A stretch of DNA of 64,000 nt from Mesorhizobium_B sp963522145 (GCA_963522145.1 CAUQXI010000009.1:1-64000); one strand, 5' to 3'; positions 19,363 to 27,020 are shown, counted from the first letter of the stretch. The notes: generated from the letters alone by a model not told the origin. Numbers and translations are program-made.

Positions 19363-20235
19363 ATGACGCATTCCAGAACATCGACGATCGACCTCGCCGG
19401 CCGCTGGCTCGTGCTCGGCCTGCTGGTGATCTACACGATCTACAATGTCGGCCCGATCTTCTGGCTGGTGCTGTCCTCCTTCAAGAGCCGCATGGACTTC
19501 TTTACCATGCCGCCGAAGCTCTTCTTCACGCCCGATCTCAGCGGCTACCAGGCCGTGTTCGGCGTCGGCGCGGCGAAGAACAGCGCGTCGGCCGTCGGGG
19601 TCTTCGATTCGCTCGTCAACAGCATCATCGTTTCGGTGACCGGAACGTCGCTTGCCGTCTTTTTTGGCACGCTCGCCGGCTATGTGTGCTCGCGCTTCAA
19701 CTTCATCGGCAAGGGCGACTTCATGTTCTTCGTCCTTTCGACCCGGATGCTGCCGCCGGTCGCCGTGCTCGTCTTTTATCACCTGATGTTCGCGCGCCTC
19801 GGCCTTGCCGACACGCGCACGGGCCTGATCCTGGTGTCGATCTTCGCCAATGTCGGGCTCGCGACATGGATCATGAAGGGCTTCTTCGACGGTGTACCCA
19901 AGGAGGTCGAGCAGATCGCCATCGTCAACGGCTACACGCGCATGTACGCTTTCACTCGGCTGGTGCTGCCGATGGTGAAAGGCGGCATCGCCGCGACAGC
20001 CGGGTTCTGCTTCATCTTCGCCTGGAACGAGTTCGCCTTCGCGTCCATCCTGACGACGACCCAGGCCAAGACCCTTCCGGTGAAGATCTCCGCTGCGTCC
20101 GGAGCCACAGGCATTGAATGGACGCAGATTTGCGCGGCCGGCGTCGTCCTCATCATTCCGGTGCTGATCTTCTTCTACCTGATCCGCAAGCACTTGCTGA
20201 TGGGCATGACTTTCGGCGTGCTGGGGCGGAGATAG
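19363..20235 (+). CDS. Carbohydrate ABC transporter permease (MalG type)
   Basis: The 290-residue inner-membrane protein has about six transmembrane segments. The first is about residues 14-36 (WLVLGLLVIYTIYNVGPIFW), and the last is near the C-terminus (VVLIIPVLIFFYLI). The cytoplasmic coupling (EAA) loop is VEQIAIVNGYTRMYAFTRL. The end, LLMGMTFGVLGR, is typical of MalG-like permeases. It pairs with the next permease to form the channel. The ATG at 19363 has a weak GGCAGGGC upstream. It is co-transcribed with the genes on either side; the next gene starts 3 bp after its stop. The permease order (MalG-type before MalF-type) is reversed from the common one. Confidence 0.92.
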   Translation: MTHSRTSTIDLAGRWLVLGLLVIYTIYNVGPIFWLVLSSFKSRMDFFTMPPKLFFTPDLSGYQAVFGVGAAKNSASAVGVFDSLVNSIIVSVTGTSLAVFFGTLAGYVCSRFNFIGKGDFMFFVLSTRMLPPVAVLVFYHLMFARLGLADTRTGLILVSIFANVGLATWIMKGFFDGVPKEVEQIAIVNGYTRMYAFTRLVLPMVKGGIAATAGFCFIFAWNEFAFASILTTTQAKTLPVKISAASGATGIEWTQICAAGVVLIIPVLIFFYLIRKHLLMGMTFGVLGRR

Positions 20236-20238
20236 GCC

Positions 20239-21186
20239 ATGGCAGCGATACCCCCGCTTTCGGGCGAGACCCAAGCCGCCGCGCATGCGGTGCGCCAAAG
20301 CGAGCTGCGCAGGCGCTCGTCAGGCCGGCTGATGATCTTCGGCTTCCTTTCGCCGACGCTGGCGATCCTGATCTTCATGGTCGCCTATCCGATCTTCTCG
20401 CTGATCTACTACTCCTTCTTCAACTTCTCCGCGCTCCGCCAGGCGACGATGAAGCCGGTCGGCCTGAACAATTACCGCTTCCTGCTTTCCGATCCCGAGC
20501 TCTGGGAACGGTTCATCTTCACCGGCAAATTCGTTTTCATCTGCGTGATGCTGCAGATGCTGATCGGCATCTTCGTAGGCTATCAGCTCCAAAAGAACTT
20601 CCGAGGCCGCGACATCATCTTCACCCTGCTGATGATGCCCATGATGCTGTCGCCCGTCGTGGTCGGCTTCCTTTGGCGCTACATGCTGAATTCCGAATGG
20701 GGCGTGATCAACTTCATCTTGTCGTCCGTCGGCCTCGACAAGATCGACTGGCTCGGCCAGACGAATGCGGCGCTGTGGGCGGCTGCCGCGGCCGATACCT
20801 GGATGTGGACGCCGTTCATCGTCCTGCTCGCCACCGCCGCCTTCCGCGGCATTCCGGAGACGATCTACGAGGCGGCAGAGGTGGACGGCGCGAGCCCAGC
20901 CTACCGCTTCTTCCGCATCACATTGCCGATGTCGGCCCCGGTCCTGTTTATCGCGCTCATTTTGCGCCTGATCGACAGCTTCAAGCAGTATGATCTTTTC
21001 GTCGCGCTGACCGGCGGCGGTCCCGGATCGAGCACCGAAACGGTGTCCTTTTCCGTCGCCAAGACCGCCTTCAGCTATTTCTATACGGGGGAAGCCTCTG
21101 CGCTCGCCGTCATTCTCTTGGTCATCATCATCGGATTGTCGATGATCCTCGTCCGGCACCTGACCAAGATGGGCGAGAAGTACTGA
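20239..21186 (+). CDS. Carbohydrate ABC transporter permease (MalF type)
   Basis: The second permease, 315 residues, has a cytoplasmic N-terminus of about 33 residues and six predicted transmembrane helices (the first around LMIFGFLSPTLAILIFMVAYP). The EAA coupling loop is ETIYEAAEVDGASPAYRFFR, followed by the conserved ITLPMSAPVLF. Length fits MalF/UgpA-type permeases lacking the large E. coli MalF periplasmic domain. Its stop codon overlaps the next start in a TGATG arrangement at 21184-21188, showing tight translational coupling to the ATPase gene. Confidence 0.92.
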   Translation: MAAIPPLSGETQAAAHAVRQSELRRRSSGRLMIFGFLSPTLAILIFMVAYPIFSLIYYSFFNFSALRQATMKPVGLNNYRFLLSDPELWERFIFTGKFVFICVMLQMLIGIFVGYQLQKNFRGRDIIFTLLMMPMMLSPVVVGFLWRYMLNSEWGVINFILSSVGLDKIDWLGQTNAALWAAAAADTWMWTPFIVLLATAAFRGIPETIYEAAEVDGASPAYRFFRITLPMSAPVLFIALILRLIDSFKQYDLFVALTGGGPGSSTETVSFSVAKTAFSYFYTGEASALAVILLVIIIGLSMILVRHLTKMGEKY

Positions 21187-22277
21187 TGGCCGAGATCACG
21201 CTCAGAAATCTCAGCATCGAGTTCGGCACGTTCAAGGCGGTGGACGATGTCAGCCTAACGGTCAAAAACGGCGAGTTCGTCGTTTATCTCGGCCCGTCCG
21301 GCTGTGGGAAGACCACGACACTGCGCTGCATCGCCGGCCTCGTGAAGGCCACGAGCGGGGATGTGCTGTTCGACGGCGTGCGGGTCAACGATCTCACCGC
21401 GAGCGAGCGCAACATCGCGATGGTGTTCCAGTTCGTGTCGCTCTACCCGCATCTGAGCATCAAGGAAAACATCGTGTTTCCGCTGAAGGCGCGCGGCGTT
21501 CCGAAGGCCGAGATCGCGCGCAAGCTCGACTGGGTGACCGAGGTGTTCAAGCTCGGCAACGAGCTCTCGCGCTATCCGGGCGCGCTGCCGCCGGGTGCCC
21601 GCCAGAAGGTCGCGCTCGCGCGCGCCGTGATCCGCAATCCTGCGGTGCTGCTGCTCGATGAGCCGCTCTCGGCCATCGACGAGCAATTCCGCGAGGAAAT
21701 GCGCTGGGAACTCGGCCACCTGCAGAGGCAGCTCGGCGTCACGACGATCTATGTCACCCACGACCAGCGCGAGGCGATGTCTCTCGCCGATCGCATCGTT
21801 CTCATGAACAACAGCCGCATCGTGCAGGTCTCGGAGCCAGACCGCATGTTCTTCGATCCGGTCGATGTGTTTGCTGGCCAGTTCATCGGATCGCCTTCCA
21901 TGAACCTGATCGACCTTTCGCCTGTCGAGGGAGGGTTGAGGCTGGGCGAGAGCGGCGTCACGCTCACCGCCGCGCGAGACGGCGTTCCCGATTGGGCGCT
22001 TTCTTCCAAGCGGCCTTTGAAGCTGGGCGTGCGGCCGCTCAACGTTCATCTCACCGACGAGGGTGAGGGAGAGGGCGCCGCGCTGCCGGTCGACGATGTC
22101 TTCGCGGTTGGCCGGGAGCGCTTCTTCTCGTTCCGAGTTGGAGACGCCGTCTATCAGGGTGTCGACAAGCGCCGATCACGCTCCGGCACGGACGGACGCG
22201 TCCACTTCGACCCCGAGGGCCTCCTTTTCTTCGACGCCGAAACCGGGCGCCGCGTCGATGCAGGGGTGTCGGCATGA
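21186..22277 (+). CDS. ABC transporter ATPase 1, unusual signature motif
   Basis: The 363-residue ATPase has an N-terminal nucleotide-binding domain and a C-terminal TOBE-type regulatory domain (from about residue 235), as in MalK/UgpC. Walker A is GPSGCGKT (36-43), the Q-loop is VFQFVSLYP, Walker B is AVLLLDEPLSAID, and the switch His is in VTHDQREAM. The ABC signature, usually LSGGQ, reads ALPPGARQKVALARAV (about 133-148). The Ser-Gly-Gly is thus replaced by Pro-Pro-Gly, which may weaken ATP sandwiching at one site. The second ATPase encoded next has a normal signature, so the pair may form an asymmetric dimer. Two-ATPase glycerol importers (GlpSTPQUV of Rhizobium) are the nearest layout I recall. 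Confidence 0.9.
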   Translation: MAEITLRNLSIEFGTFKAVDDVSLTVKNGEFVVYLGPSGCGKTTTLRCIAGLVKATSGDVLFDGVRVNDLTASERNIAMVFQFVSLYPHLSIKENIVFPLKARGVPKAEIARKLDWVTEVFKLGNELSRYPGALPPGARQKVALARAVIRNPAVLLLDEPLSAIDEQFREEMRWELGHLQRQLGVTTIYVTHDQREAMSLADRIVLMNNSRIVQVSEPDRMFFDPVDVFAGQFIGSPSMNLIDLSPVEGGLRLGESGVTLTAARDGVPDWALSSKRPLKLGVRPLNVHLTDEGEGEGAALPVDDVFAVGRERFFSFRVGDAVYQGVDKRRSRSGTDGRVHFDPEGLLFFDAETGRRVDAGVSA

Positions 22278-23386
22278 ATGCCCGGCCGATGCTCGAACTG
22301 AGGGGATTGAAGAAATCCTATCGCGGCAAGCAGGCGCTGCGCGGGCTTGATCTCACCGTCAACGACAATGAGATTTTTGCTCTTCTCGGGCCGACGGGTG
22401 CGGGCAAGAGCTCGACGCTTCTTGCCTCCGCCGGCCTTATCGATCTCGACGCGGGCCGCGTCGCCCTTGCCGGGCGCGACGTGACCGAGGCGGACCCCGG
22501 CAGCCGGGACGTCGCGATCGTGTTCGAGGGCTTCAACCTGCTGCCCGTACTCGACGTGAAGGGCAACATCGCCTTTGCACTCCGCTCTCCGACGTTCCGC
22601 GAGGCGGAGGATGAGATCGGCAGGCGCGTCGGCCGCACGGCGGAACTGCTGCGCATCTCGCATCTGCTTGACCGCGACGTCGACACACTGTCCGGCGGCG
22701 AAAAGCAGCGCGTCGCGATCGCGCGCGCTCTGGTGCGGCGTCCGGTGATGTTCCTTCTCGATGAGCCGCTTTCGGCGCTCGACCTGAAATTGCGCGAGGG
22801 GCTGCGCGCCGAACTGCGGCAGATCCACCGGCAATACCGCTCCACCATGCTCTACGCCACGCATGACTATCATGGCGCCATCGCGATTGCCGATCGTATC
22901 GGCATCATCGATGGCGGGGTCATCCAGCAGGCCGGCACGATCGACGAAATCTACCGCCTGCCCGCCAGCACCGTGGTGGGAAAGCTGATCGGCAGTCCTT
23001 CCATGGCGTTCTTCAACGCCGGCATCGAGGGTGACCATGTGATCGTCCAAGGCGCGCAGCAGAAGCTGCCGCTGCATGAATTCGGCACGGTCACCGGCAG
23101 AACAGGCGAGGTCGTGCTCGGTGTCTGGCCGGACGATATCGAGGTCGGCGCGGCAGATGCTGCCGGCGCGAGCACCGGCACAGTTTACGCGGTGGACAAT
23201 CGCGGCTTCGAACGAGCGATCCAGGTTGAGACACCCAGCGGCACATTCCGCAAGGTGGTGCCGCTTTCCATGCCTTTCGCGCAGGGCGACCCTTGCTCGT
23301 TCCGCATCCCGGCAGGCGCAGGGTTCCTCTTCGATGCCGCAAGTGGTCGACGCATCTCCCAGGCAGGGGAAAGCATGCGCCCATGA
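22274..23386 (+). CDS. ABC transporter ATPase 2, canonical
   Basis: The 370-residue ATPase overlaps the previous gene by ATGA (22274-22277). It has Walker A GPTGAGKS (about residues 36-43), the canonical signature LSGGEKQRVAIARAL, Walker B VMFLLDEPLSALD, and a switch His in ATHDYHGAIAIADR. A C-terminal TOBE domain follows, with VLGVWPDDIEVG. The Q-loop residue region reads VFEGFNLLP, with Glu where Gln is usual (FQ to FE), a second small oddity in the pair. Together with ATPase 1 it should power the importer as a heterodimer. Its last codon overlaps the small membrane protein start, again by ATGA. Confidence 0.9.
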   Translation: MNARPMLELRGLKKSYRGKQALRGLDLTVNDNEIFALLGPTGAGKSSTLLASAGLIDLDAGRVALAGRDVTEADPGSRDVAIVFEGFNLLPVLDVKGNIAFALRSPTFREAEDEIGRRVGRTAELLRISHLLDRDVDTLSGGEKQRVAIARALVRRPVMFLLDEPLSALDLKLREGLRAELRQIHRQYRSTMLYATHDYHGAIAIADRIGIIDGGVIQQAGTIDEIYRLPASTVVGKLIGSPSMAFFNAGIEGDHVIVQGAQQKLPLHEFGTVTGRTGEVVLGVWPDDIEVGAADAAGASTGTVYAVDNRGFERAIQVETPSGTFRKVVPLSMPFAQGDPCSFRIPAGAGFLFDAASGRRISQAGESMRP

Positions 23387-23586
23387 CATCAATTTTCGGC
23401 AAGACCTGGCTTTATCGTCTCGCGAGCGCGCTGATCCTCGGTGGTTTCGCAATGCTCTGCCAGCCCTTCACACACAGCCTGTTTGTCATCGGGTTCCCGG
23501 TCTTGCTCGCCGGGGTGGTGCTCTTCATGGTTCTGGACCACGTGCCCGACGGGCGGCTGGAAACGCAGGAGGAAGACCTTGGCTAA
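23383..23586 (+). CDS. 67-aa membrane protein of the importer operon
   Basis: This short protein (MTSIFGKTWLYRLASALIL...) has two hydrophobic segments at about residues 10-28 and 33-51 separated by a short turn, and an acidic tail (DGRLETQEEDLG). Both termini are probably cytoplasmic. It is wedged tightly: its ATG overlaps the stop of ATPase 2 (ATGA, 23383-23386), and its last 8 bases overlap the dhaK start. This coupling argues that it is a real gene. Glycerol-type importers in rhizobia also carry a small membrane protein (GlpU), so a role in the transporter is plausible. I see no catalytic motif. Confidence 0.8.
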   Translation: MTSIFGKTWLYRLASALILGGFAMLCQPFTHSLFVIGFPVLLAGVVLFMVLDHVPDGRLETQEEDLG

Positions 23587-24583
23587 CCCAAAGAAAATCC
23601 TGAACGATGTCAGGCAGGTCGTGCCCGAGATGATCGAGGGCCTCGCGCTTGCCAATGACGGCCGCGTTTACAAGCTGGATGGAAAACCGGCGCTCATCCG
23701 GAAAGGAATCGAGGACAACAAGGTCGCGCTGCTGATCGGCGGCGGATCCGGGCACGAGCCGCTGTTTCACGGCTTCGTCGGCAGGAACATGGGCGACGGC
23801 GCCGCGTGCGGAAACGTCTTCGCTGCGCCCTCGCCAGATGTGATCGTGGCCGCTGCCAAGGCCGTGCATCGCGGCAAGGGTGTGCTGTTCCTTTACGGCA
23901 ATTATGCCGGCGACAACATGAACTTCGACATCGCCGCCGAGATGCTGGAGGACGACGGGATCGACGTTCGCACCGTGCGCGTCTGCGACGACGTTGCCGC
24001 CGCGCCGCCGGAGCGCATGCACGATCGTCGCGGGATTGCCGGCGACATCTACATGATCAAGGTCACGGGGGCCGCAGCCTCCGAGCTTGACAGCCTTGAT
24101 GAGGTCGAACGCGTGTCGCGCAAGGCGCTTGGCTGGGTCCGGACGATGGGCGTGGCCGTTTCGGCTGGATCCATCCCCGAAACCGGCAAGCTCACTTTCG
24201 AGCTTGCGGATGATGAAATCGAAATCGGCATGGGCGCCCACGGAGAGGCCGGCATCGCGCGCCAGAAGATGAAGCCGGCCGACGCCGTAGCCGACGAGAT
24301 GATGGAGAAGATCCTGTCGGACCTGCCCTTCACCCGGGGCGACGAGGTGGCGCTGCTGATCAACAATTTCGGCGCCACGACCATGATGGAGATGCTGATC
24401 GTCAACCGGCGCGTGCGCCAGATCCTGGAGCGCGAGGGGATCACCGTGCATCGCACCGATGTCGGCACCTGGCTGACGATCCAGGAAATGGCGGGCTTCT
24501 CCATCACGCTGATGAAGCTCGACGACGAAATCAAGCGCTATCTCGATATGCCGGCAGAGTCGCTCGGCTATTCAAGGATGTAA
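23579..24583 (+). CDS. dhaK: Dihydroxyacetone-kinase-like subunit DhaK
   Basis: DhaK subunits hold ketone substrates as a hemiaminal on a histidine while DhaL supplies phosphate. The protein (334 residues from TTG at 23579) has GGGSGHEPLF (His59), NYAGDNMNFD, and HGEAG with the covalent His221, equivalent to His218/220 of E. coli and Citrobacter DhaK. The usual PLHAG after the first motif is PLFHG here, suggesting a changed pocket. TTG is chosen because AGGAGGA (23567-23573) stands at ideal distance and the family start (MANPKKILNDV) begins there; no ATG fits. It forms a pair with dhaL. There is no dhaM or PTS gene here, so it probably uses ATP. The substrate may be a ketotetrose, ketopentose or deoxyketose rather than dihydroxyacetone. 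Confidence 0.9.
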   Translation: MANPKKILNDVRQVVPEMIEGLALANDGRVYKLDGKPALIRKGIEDNKVALLIGGGSGHEPLFHGFVGRNMGDGAACGNVFAAPSPDVIVAAAKAVHRGKGVLFLYGNYAGDNMNFDIAAEMLEDDGIDVRTVRVCDDVAAAPPERMHDRRGIAGDIYMIKVTGAAASELDSLDEVERVSRKALGWVRTMGVAVSAGSIPETGKLTFELADDEIEIGMGAHGEAGIARQKMKPADAVADEMMEKILSDLPFTRGDEVALLINNFGATTMMEMLIVNRRVRQILEREGITVHRTDVGTWLTIQEMAGFSITLMKLDDEIKRYLDMPAESLGYSRM

Positions 24584-24587
24584 TCAA

Positions 24588-25223
24588 ATGACCGAGAAGC
24601 TGGACGCGGGCGCCGTCCGCGACATGATGATCGCCGTCTCGCAGTCAATGATCGACCAGACGGACGTGCTCACGGACGCTGATCTCGCGATCGGCGACGG
24701 CGACCACGGCGTCGGCATGCGTCGCGGCTTCGAGGCTGCCCTCGAGGCTCTTCGCGACGGCGAGCCTGAGAGCGCGGAAGCGGCGTACAAGGCGGTCGGC
24801 ACTGCGATCCTGTCACAGACCGGGGGTGCCGCCGGTGCCGTGTTCGGCACGCTGTTCCGTGCCGGATCGAAGGCATTCGCCACCTCAGGCGGGATCGATG
24901 ACGCGTCATTCGCCGCGGCCCTCGAGGAAGGCCTGGCAGCCGTGCTCAAGCGCGGCGGCGTGACGGAAGGGCAGAAGACGATGGTCGACGCACTCGCTCC
25001 CGCCTCCCGCGCAGCGCGTGAAGCGGTCGGCAGCGGGCTTGCCGCCGCGTTGGATGCGGCCGCACGCGGCGCCCTCGATGGTGTGGAGGCCAGCAAGGCC
25101 ATGATCGCCACGACCGGCAAAGCCCGCTCGCTCGGCGAGCGCAGCATCGGTCATCCCGATCCCGGCGCCATCTCGATCTCTCTGATCCTCAAAGCGATGC
25201 GGGACTTCGCCGCCCAATCATGA
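24588..25223 (+). CDS. dhaL: Dihydroxyacetone-kinase-like subunit DhaL
   Basis: The 211-residue nucleotide-binding partner of DhaK. It shows the Asp-rich magnesium site LAIGDGDHGVGM (about residues 35-46), the phosphate-loop-like QTGGAAGAVFG, a TEGQKTMVDAL segment and the lid RSLGERSIGHPDPGA. Catalytic aspartates are kept. Compared with E. coli DhaL, the usual GGASGPLYG motif is GGAAGAVFG, again hinting at a divergent subfamily. Length is normal. It starts 4 bp after dhaK and is surely in the same transcript. Without a PTS DhaM it is expected to use ATP directly, as in ATP-dependent two-gene kinases. Confidence 0.9.
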   Translation: MTEKLDAGAVRDMMIAVSQSMIDQTDVLTDADLAIGDGDHGVGMRRGFEAALEALRDGEPESAEAAYKAVGTAILSQTGGAAGAVFGTLFRAGSKAFATSGGIDDASFAAALEEGLAAVLKRGGVTEGQKTMVDALAPASRAAREAVGSGLAAALDAAARGALDGVEASKAMIATTGKARSLGERSIGHPDPGAISISLILKAMRDFAAQS

Positions 25224-25262
25224 TCCGCGCGCTGGCGCGATGTTTTTCGCAAGGACTTCAAG

Positions 25263-26150
25263 ATGGCTGATCTGGACGACATCAAGGACGGCAAGGATTG
25301 GGGCAGGGAACGCCCGGCGGACACCAGCCGCTTCTACCTGAAGGGTGCCGCGCACCACGACTGGGGCATGAAGGCGCGGCTCGCGCGCATCTTCAATCCG
25401 GCGAGCGGCAGGACGGTGATGCTCGCCTTCGATCACGGCTACTTTCAGGGTCCGACCACCGGCCTTGAGCGGATGGACCTCACCATCGCGCCGCTTGCCG
25501 CGCATGCGGACGTGCTGATGTGCACGCGGGGCGGGTTGCGCGCGACCATGCAGCCGGAGGTCAACAAGCCGGTCGTGCTGCGCTGCAGCGGCGGCAACTC
25601 GATCCTCACGGAGCTCTCGAACGAACTGGTGGCCGTGGATATCGACGACGCAATCCGGCTTGGCGCCGTTGCGATGGCTGCGCAGGTCTATATCGGCGCC
25701 GAATACGAGCACAAGTCGATCGCCAATGTGGTCAAGCTGATCGATAGCGGCACGCGCTACGGCATTCCGACCATGGCGGTGACCGGCGTCGGCAAGGACA
25801 TGGTGCGGGATGCCCGATACTTCGGCCTCGCCACGCGCATCGCCGCCGAGCTCGGCGCGCAGTTCGTGAAATCGTACTATGTCGAGGAAGGCTTCGAGCG
25901 CATCGTTCTCGGCTGCCCAGTGCCGATCGTGATCGCCGGCGGCAAAAAGCTGCCGGAGCGTGAGGCGCTTGAAATGGCATGGCTCGCGATCGACCAGGGC
26001 GCGGCCGGCGTCGATATGGGGCGCAACGTTTTCCAGTCATCCAATCCGGTCGCCATGCTGCAGGCGCTCGCGGCCGTGGTCCATCATGGCGAAACGGCGG
26101 ATAAGGCTTACGCGATGTTCCGGGATCTGGAGACGGCGAAGGCTGCCTGA
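25263..26150 (+). CDS. lsrF: LsrF-type thiolase/aldolase
   Basis: The 295-residue protein matches E. coli LsrF from the first residue (MADLDDIKDGKD), through MLAFDHGYFQGPTTGLER, VYIGAEYEHKSI and GVGKDMVRDARYF, to PVPIVIAGGKKLPEREALEM and GVDMGRNVFQS. Lys203, the Schiff-base/catalytic lysine position of E. coli LsrF, is present in FVKSYYVE. E. coli LsrF cleaves phospho-hydroxypentanedione (from autoinducer-2) with CoA to DHAP and acetyl-CoA. Here there is no lsrK, lsrG or lsrACDB nearby, and a DhaK/DhaL kinase takes the preceding position. The true substrate may differ. It is 39 bp after dhaL, with AAGGAC upstream of the ATG, in the same operon. Confidence 0.92.
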   Translation: MADLDDIKDGKDWGRERPADTSRFYLKGAAHHDWGMKARLARIFNPASGRTVMLAFDHGYFQGPTTGLERMDLTIAPLAAHADVLMCTRGGLRATMQPEVNKPVVLRCSGGNSILTELSNELVAVDIDDAIRLGAVAMAAQVYIGAEYEHKSIANVVKLIDSGTRYGIPTMAVTGVGKDMVRDARYFGLATRIAAELGAQFVKSYYVEEGFERIVLGCPVPIVIAGGKKLPEREALEMAWLAIDQGAAGVDMGRNVFQSSNPVAMLQALAAVVHHGETADKAYAMFRDLETAKAA

Positions 26151-26188
26151 CCATGGACATCCATGCAGCACAGCCCGGAGGGGCGCCG

Positions 26189-26941
26189 ATGCACGGCAAG
26201 CGCGTCGTGGTAACGGGCGCGGCCAGCGGCATCGGTCGCGAGATCGCGCGCGTTTTTGTTGAAGCCGGGGCCGTTGTCGCCGCGCTCGACATCAACGAGC
26301 CGGCGCTGGCTTCGCTTGCCGAGGCGCATGGGTGCCGAGCCTACCGATGCGATGTGACAGATGAGGCGGCGGTCGCCGACGCCTTCGAGGCGGCCGCCGC
26401 CGATCTGGGCGGTCTCGACATTCTGGTTTCCAATGCGGGGTCGGCGCAGCAGGGGGCGATCGGCGACCTGCCGATGGATGATCTGCGGCGCAGTTTCGAG
26501 TTGAACTTCTTCGGCCACCAGCACGCCTGCCAGGCGGCGATCCGAATTTTCCGACGCCAGGGGCGGGGCGGGACCATCCTGTTCAACATCTCGAACCAGT
26601 CGGTCAATCCCGGCAAGGATTTCGGGCCCTACGGCATACCCAAGGCGGCGGCGCTCGCGCTGATGAAGCAGTATGCGGTCGACCATGGCCGCGAAGGAAT
26701 CCGGGCCAATGGCGTCAACGCCGGCCGCATCCGCTCGGGATTGATGACGGACCAGATGATCGTCGAACGGGCAGGGGCACGAGGCATGACGCCGCACGAA
26801 TATATGTCGGGCAACCTGCTTGGCGTCGAGGTGGACGCAAGCGACGTCGCCGACGCGTTCCTGCACCTCGCGCAGATGGAAAAGGTCAACGCCGCCGTGC
26901 TCACGGTGGATGGCGGCGTCATGGCTACGTCGCTAAGATAG
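26189..26941 (+). CDS. NAD-type SDR dehydrogenase, resembles RhaD C-terminal domain
   Basis: A 250-residue short-chain dehydrogenase with TGAASGIG at residues 8-15, an Asp after beta-2 (ALDINEP, favouring NAD), NAG in LVSNAGSA, a catalytic Ser in NISNQS and YGIPK (Tyr-Lys). Its second half (NQSVNPGKDFGPYGIPK, GRIRSGLMTDQ, GNLLGVEV, TVDGG) strongly recalls the C-terminal dehydrogenase domain of rhizobial bifunctional rhamnulose-1-phosphate aldolase/alcohol dehydrogenases, which act on lactaldehyde; that comparison is from memory. A role in oxidising an aldolase-derived aldehyde, or the incoming polyol, fits. ATG at 26189 has GGAGGGG at 26177-26183; ATG at 26153 is possible but poorly served. 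It is the last gene of the operon. Confidence 0.88.
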   Translation: MHGKRVVVTGAASGIGREIARVFVEAGAVVAALDINEPALASLAEAHGCRAYRCDVTDEAAVADAFEAAAADLGGLDILVSNAGSAQQGAIGDLPMDDLRRSFELNFFGHQHACQAAIRIFRRQGRGGTILFNISNQSVNPGKDFGPYGIPKAAALALMKQYAVDHGREGIRANGVNAGRIRSGLMTDQMIVERAGARGMTPHEYMSGNLLGVEVDASDVADAFLHLAQMEKVNAAVLTVDGGVMATSLR

Positions 26942-26967
26942 CAGGACCATCGCCCTGCTATCTTAGC
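26932..26967. terminator. Perfect 14-bp inverted repeat overlapping the SDR stop codon
   Basis: GCTAAGATAGCAGG (26932-26945) pairs perfectly with its inverse at 26954-26967 around an 8-nt loop. The SDR stop codon TAG is 26939-26941, inside the left arm. No T-run follows on either strand. It probably ends the operon and the convergent beta-barrel gene, but a protein-binding role cannot be excluded. Confidence 0.65.
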
Positions 26968-27020
26968 ACGCATGTATCGGCGCCCGCGGGCAGGCCAGAT
27001 GCGGGTCGGCCGATAACTCT

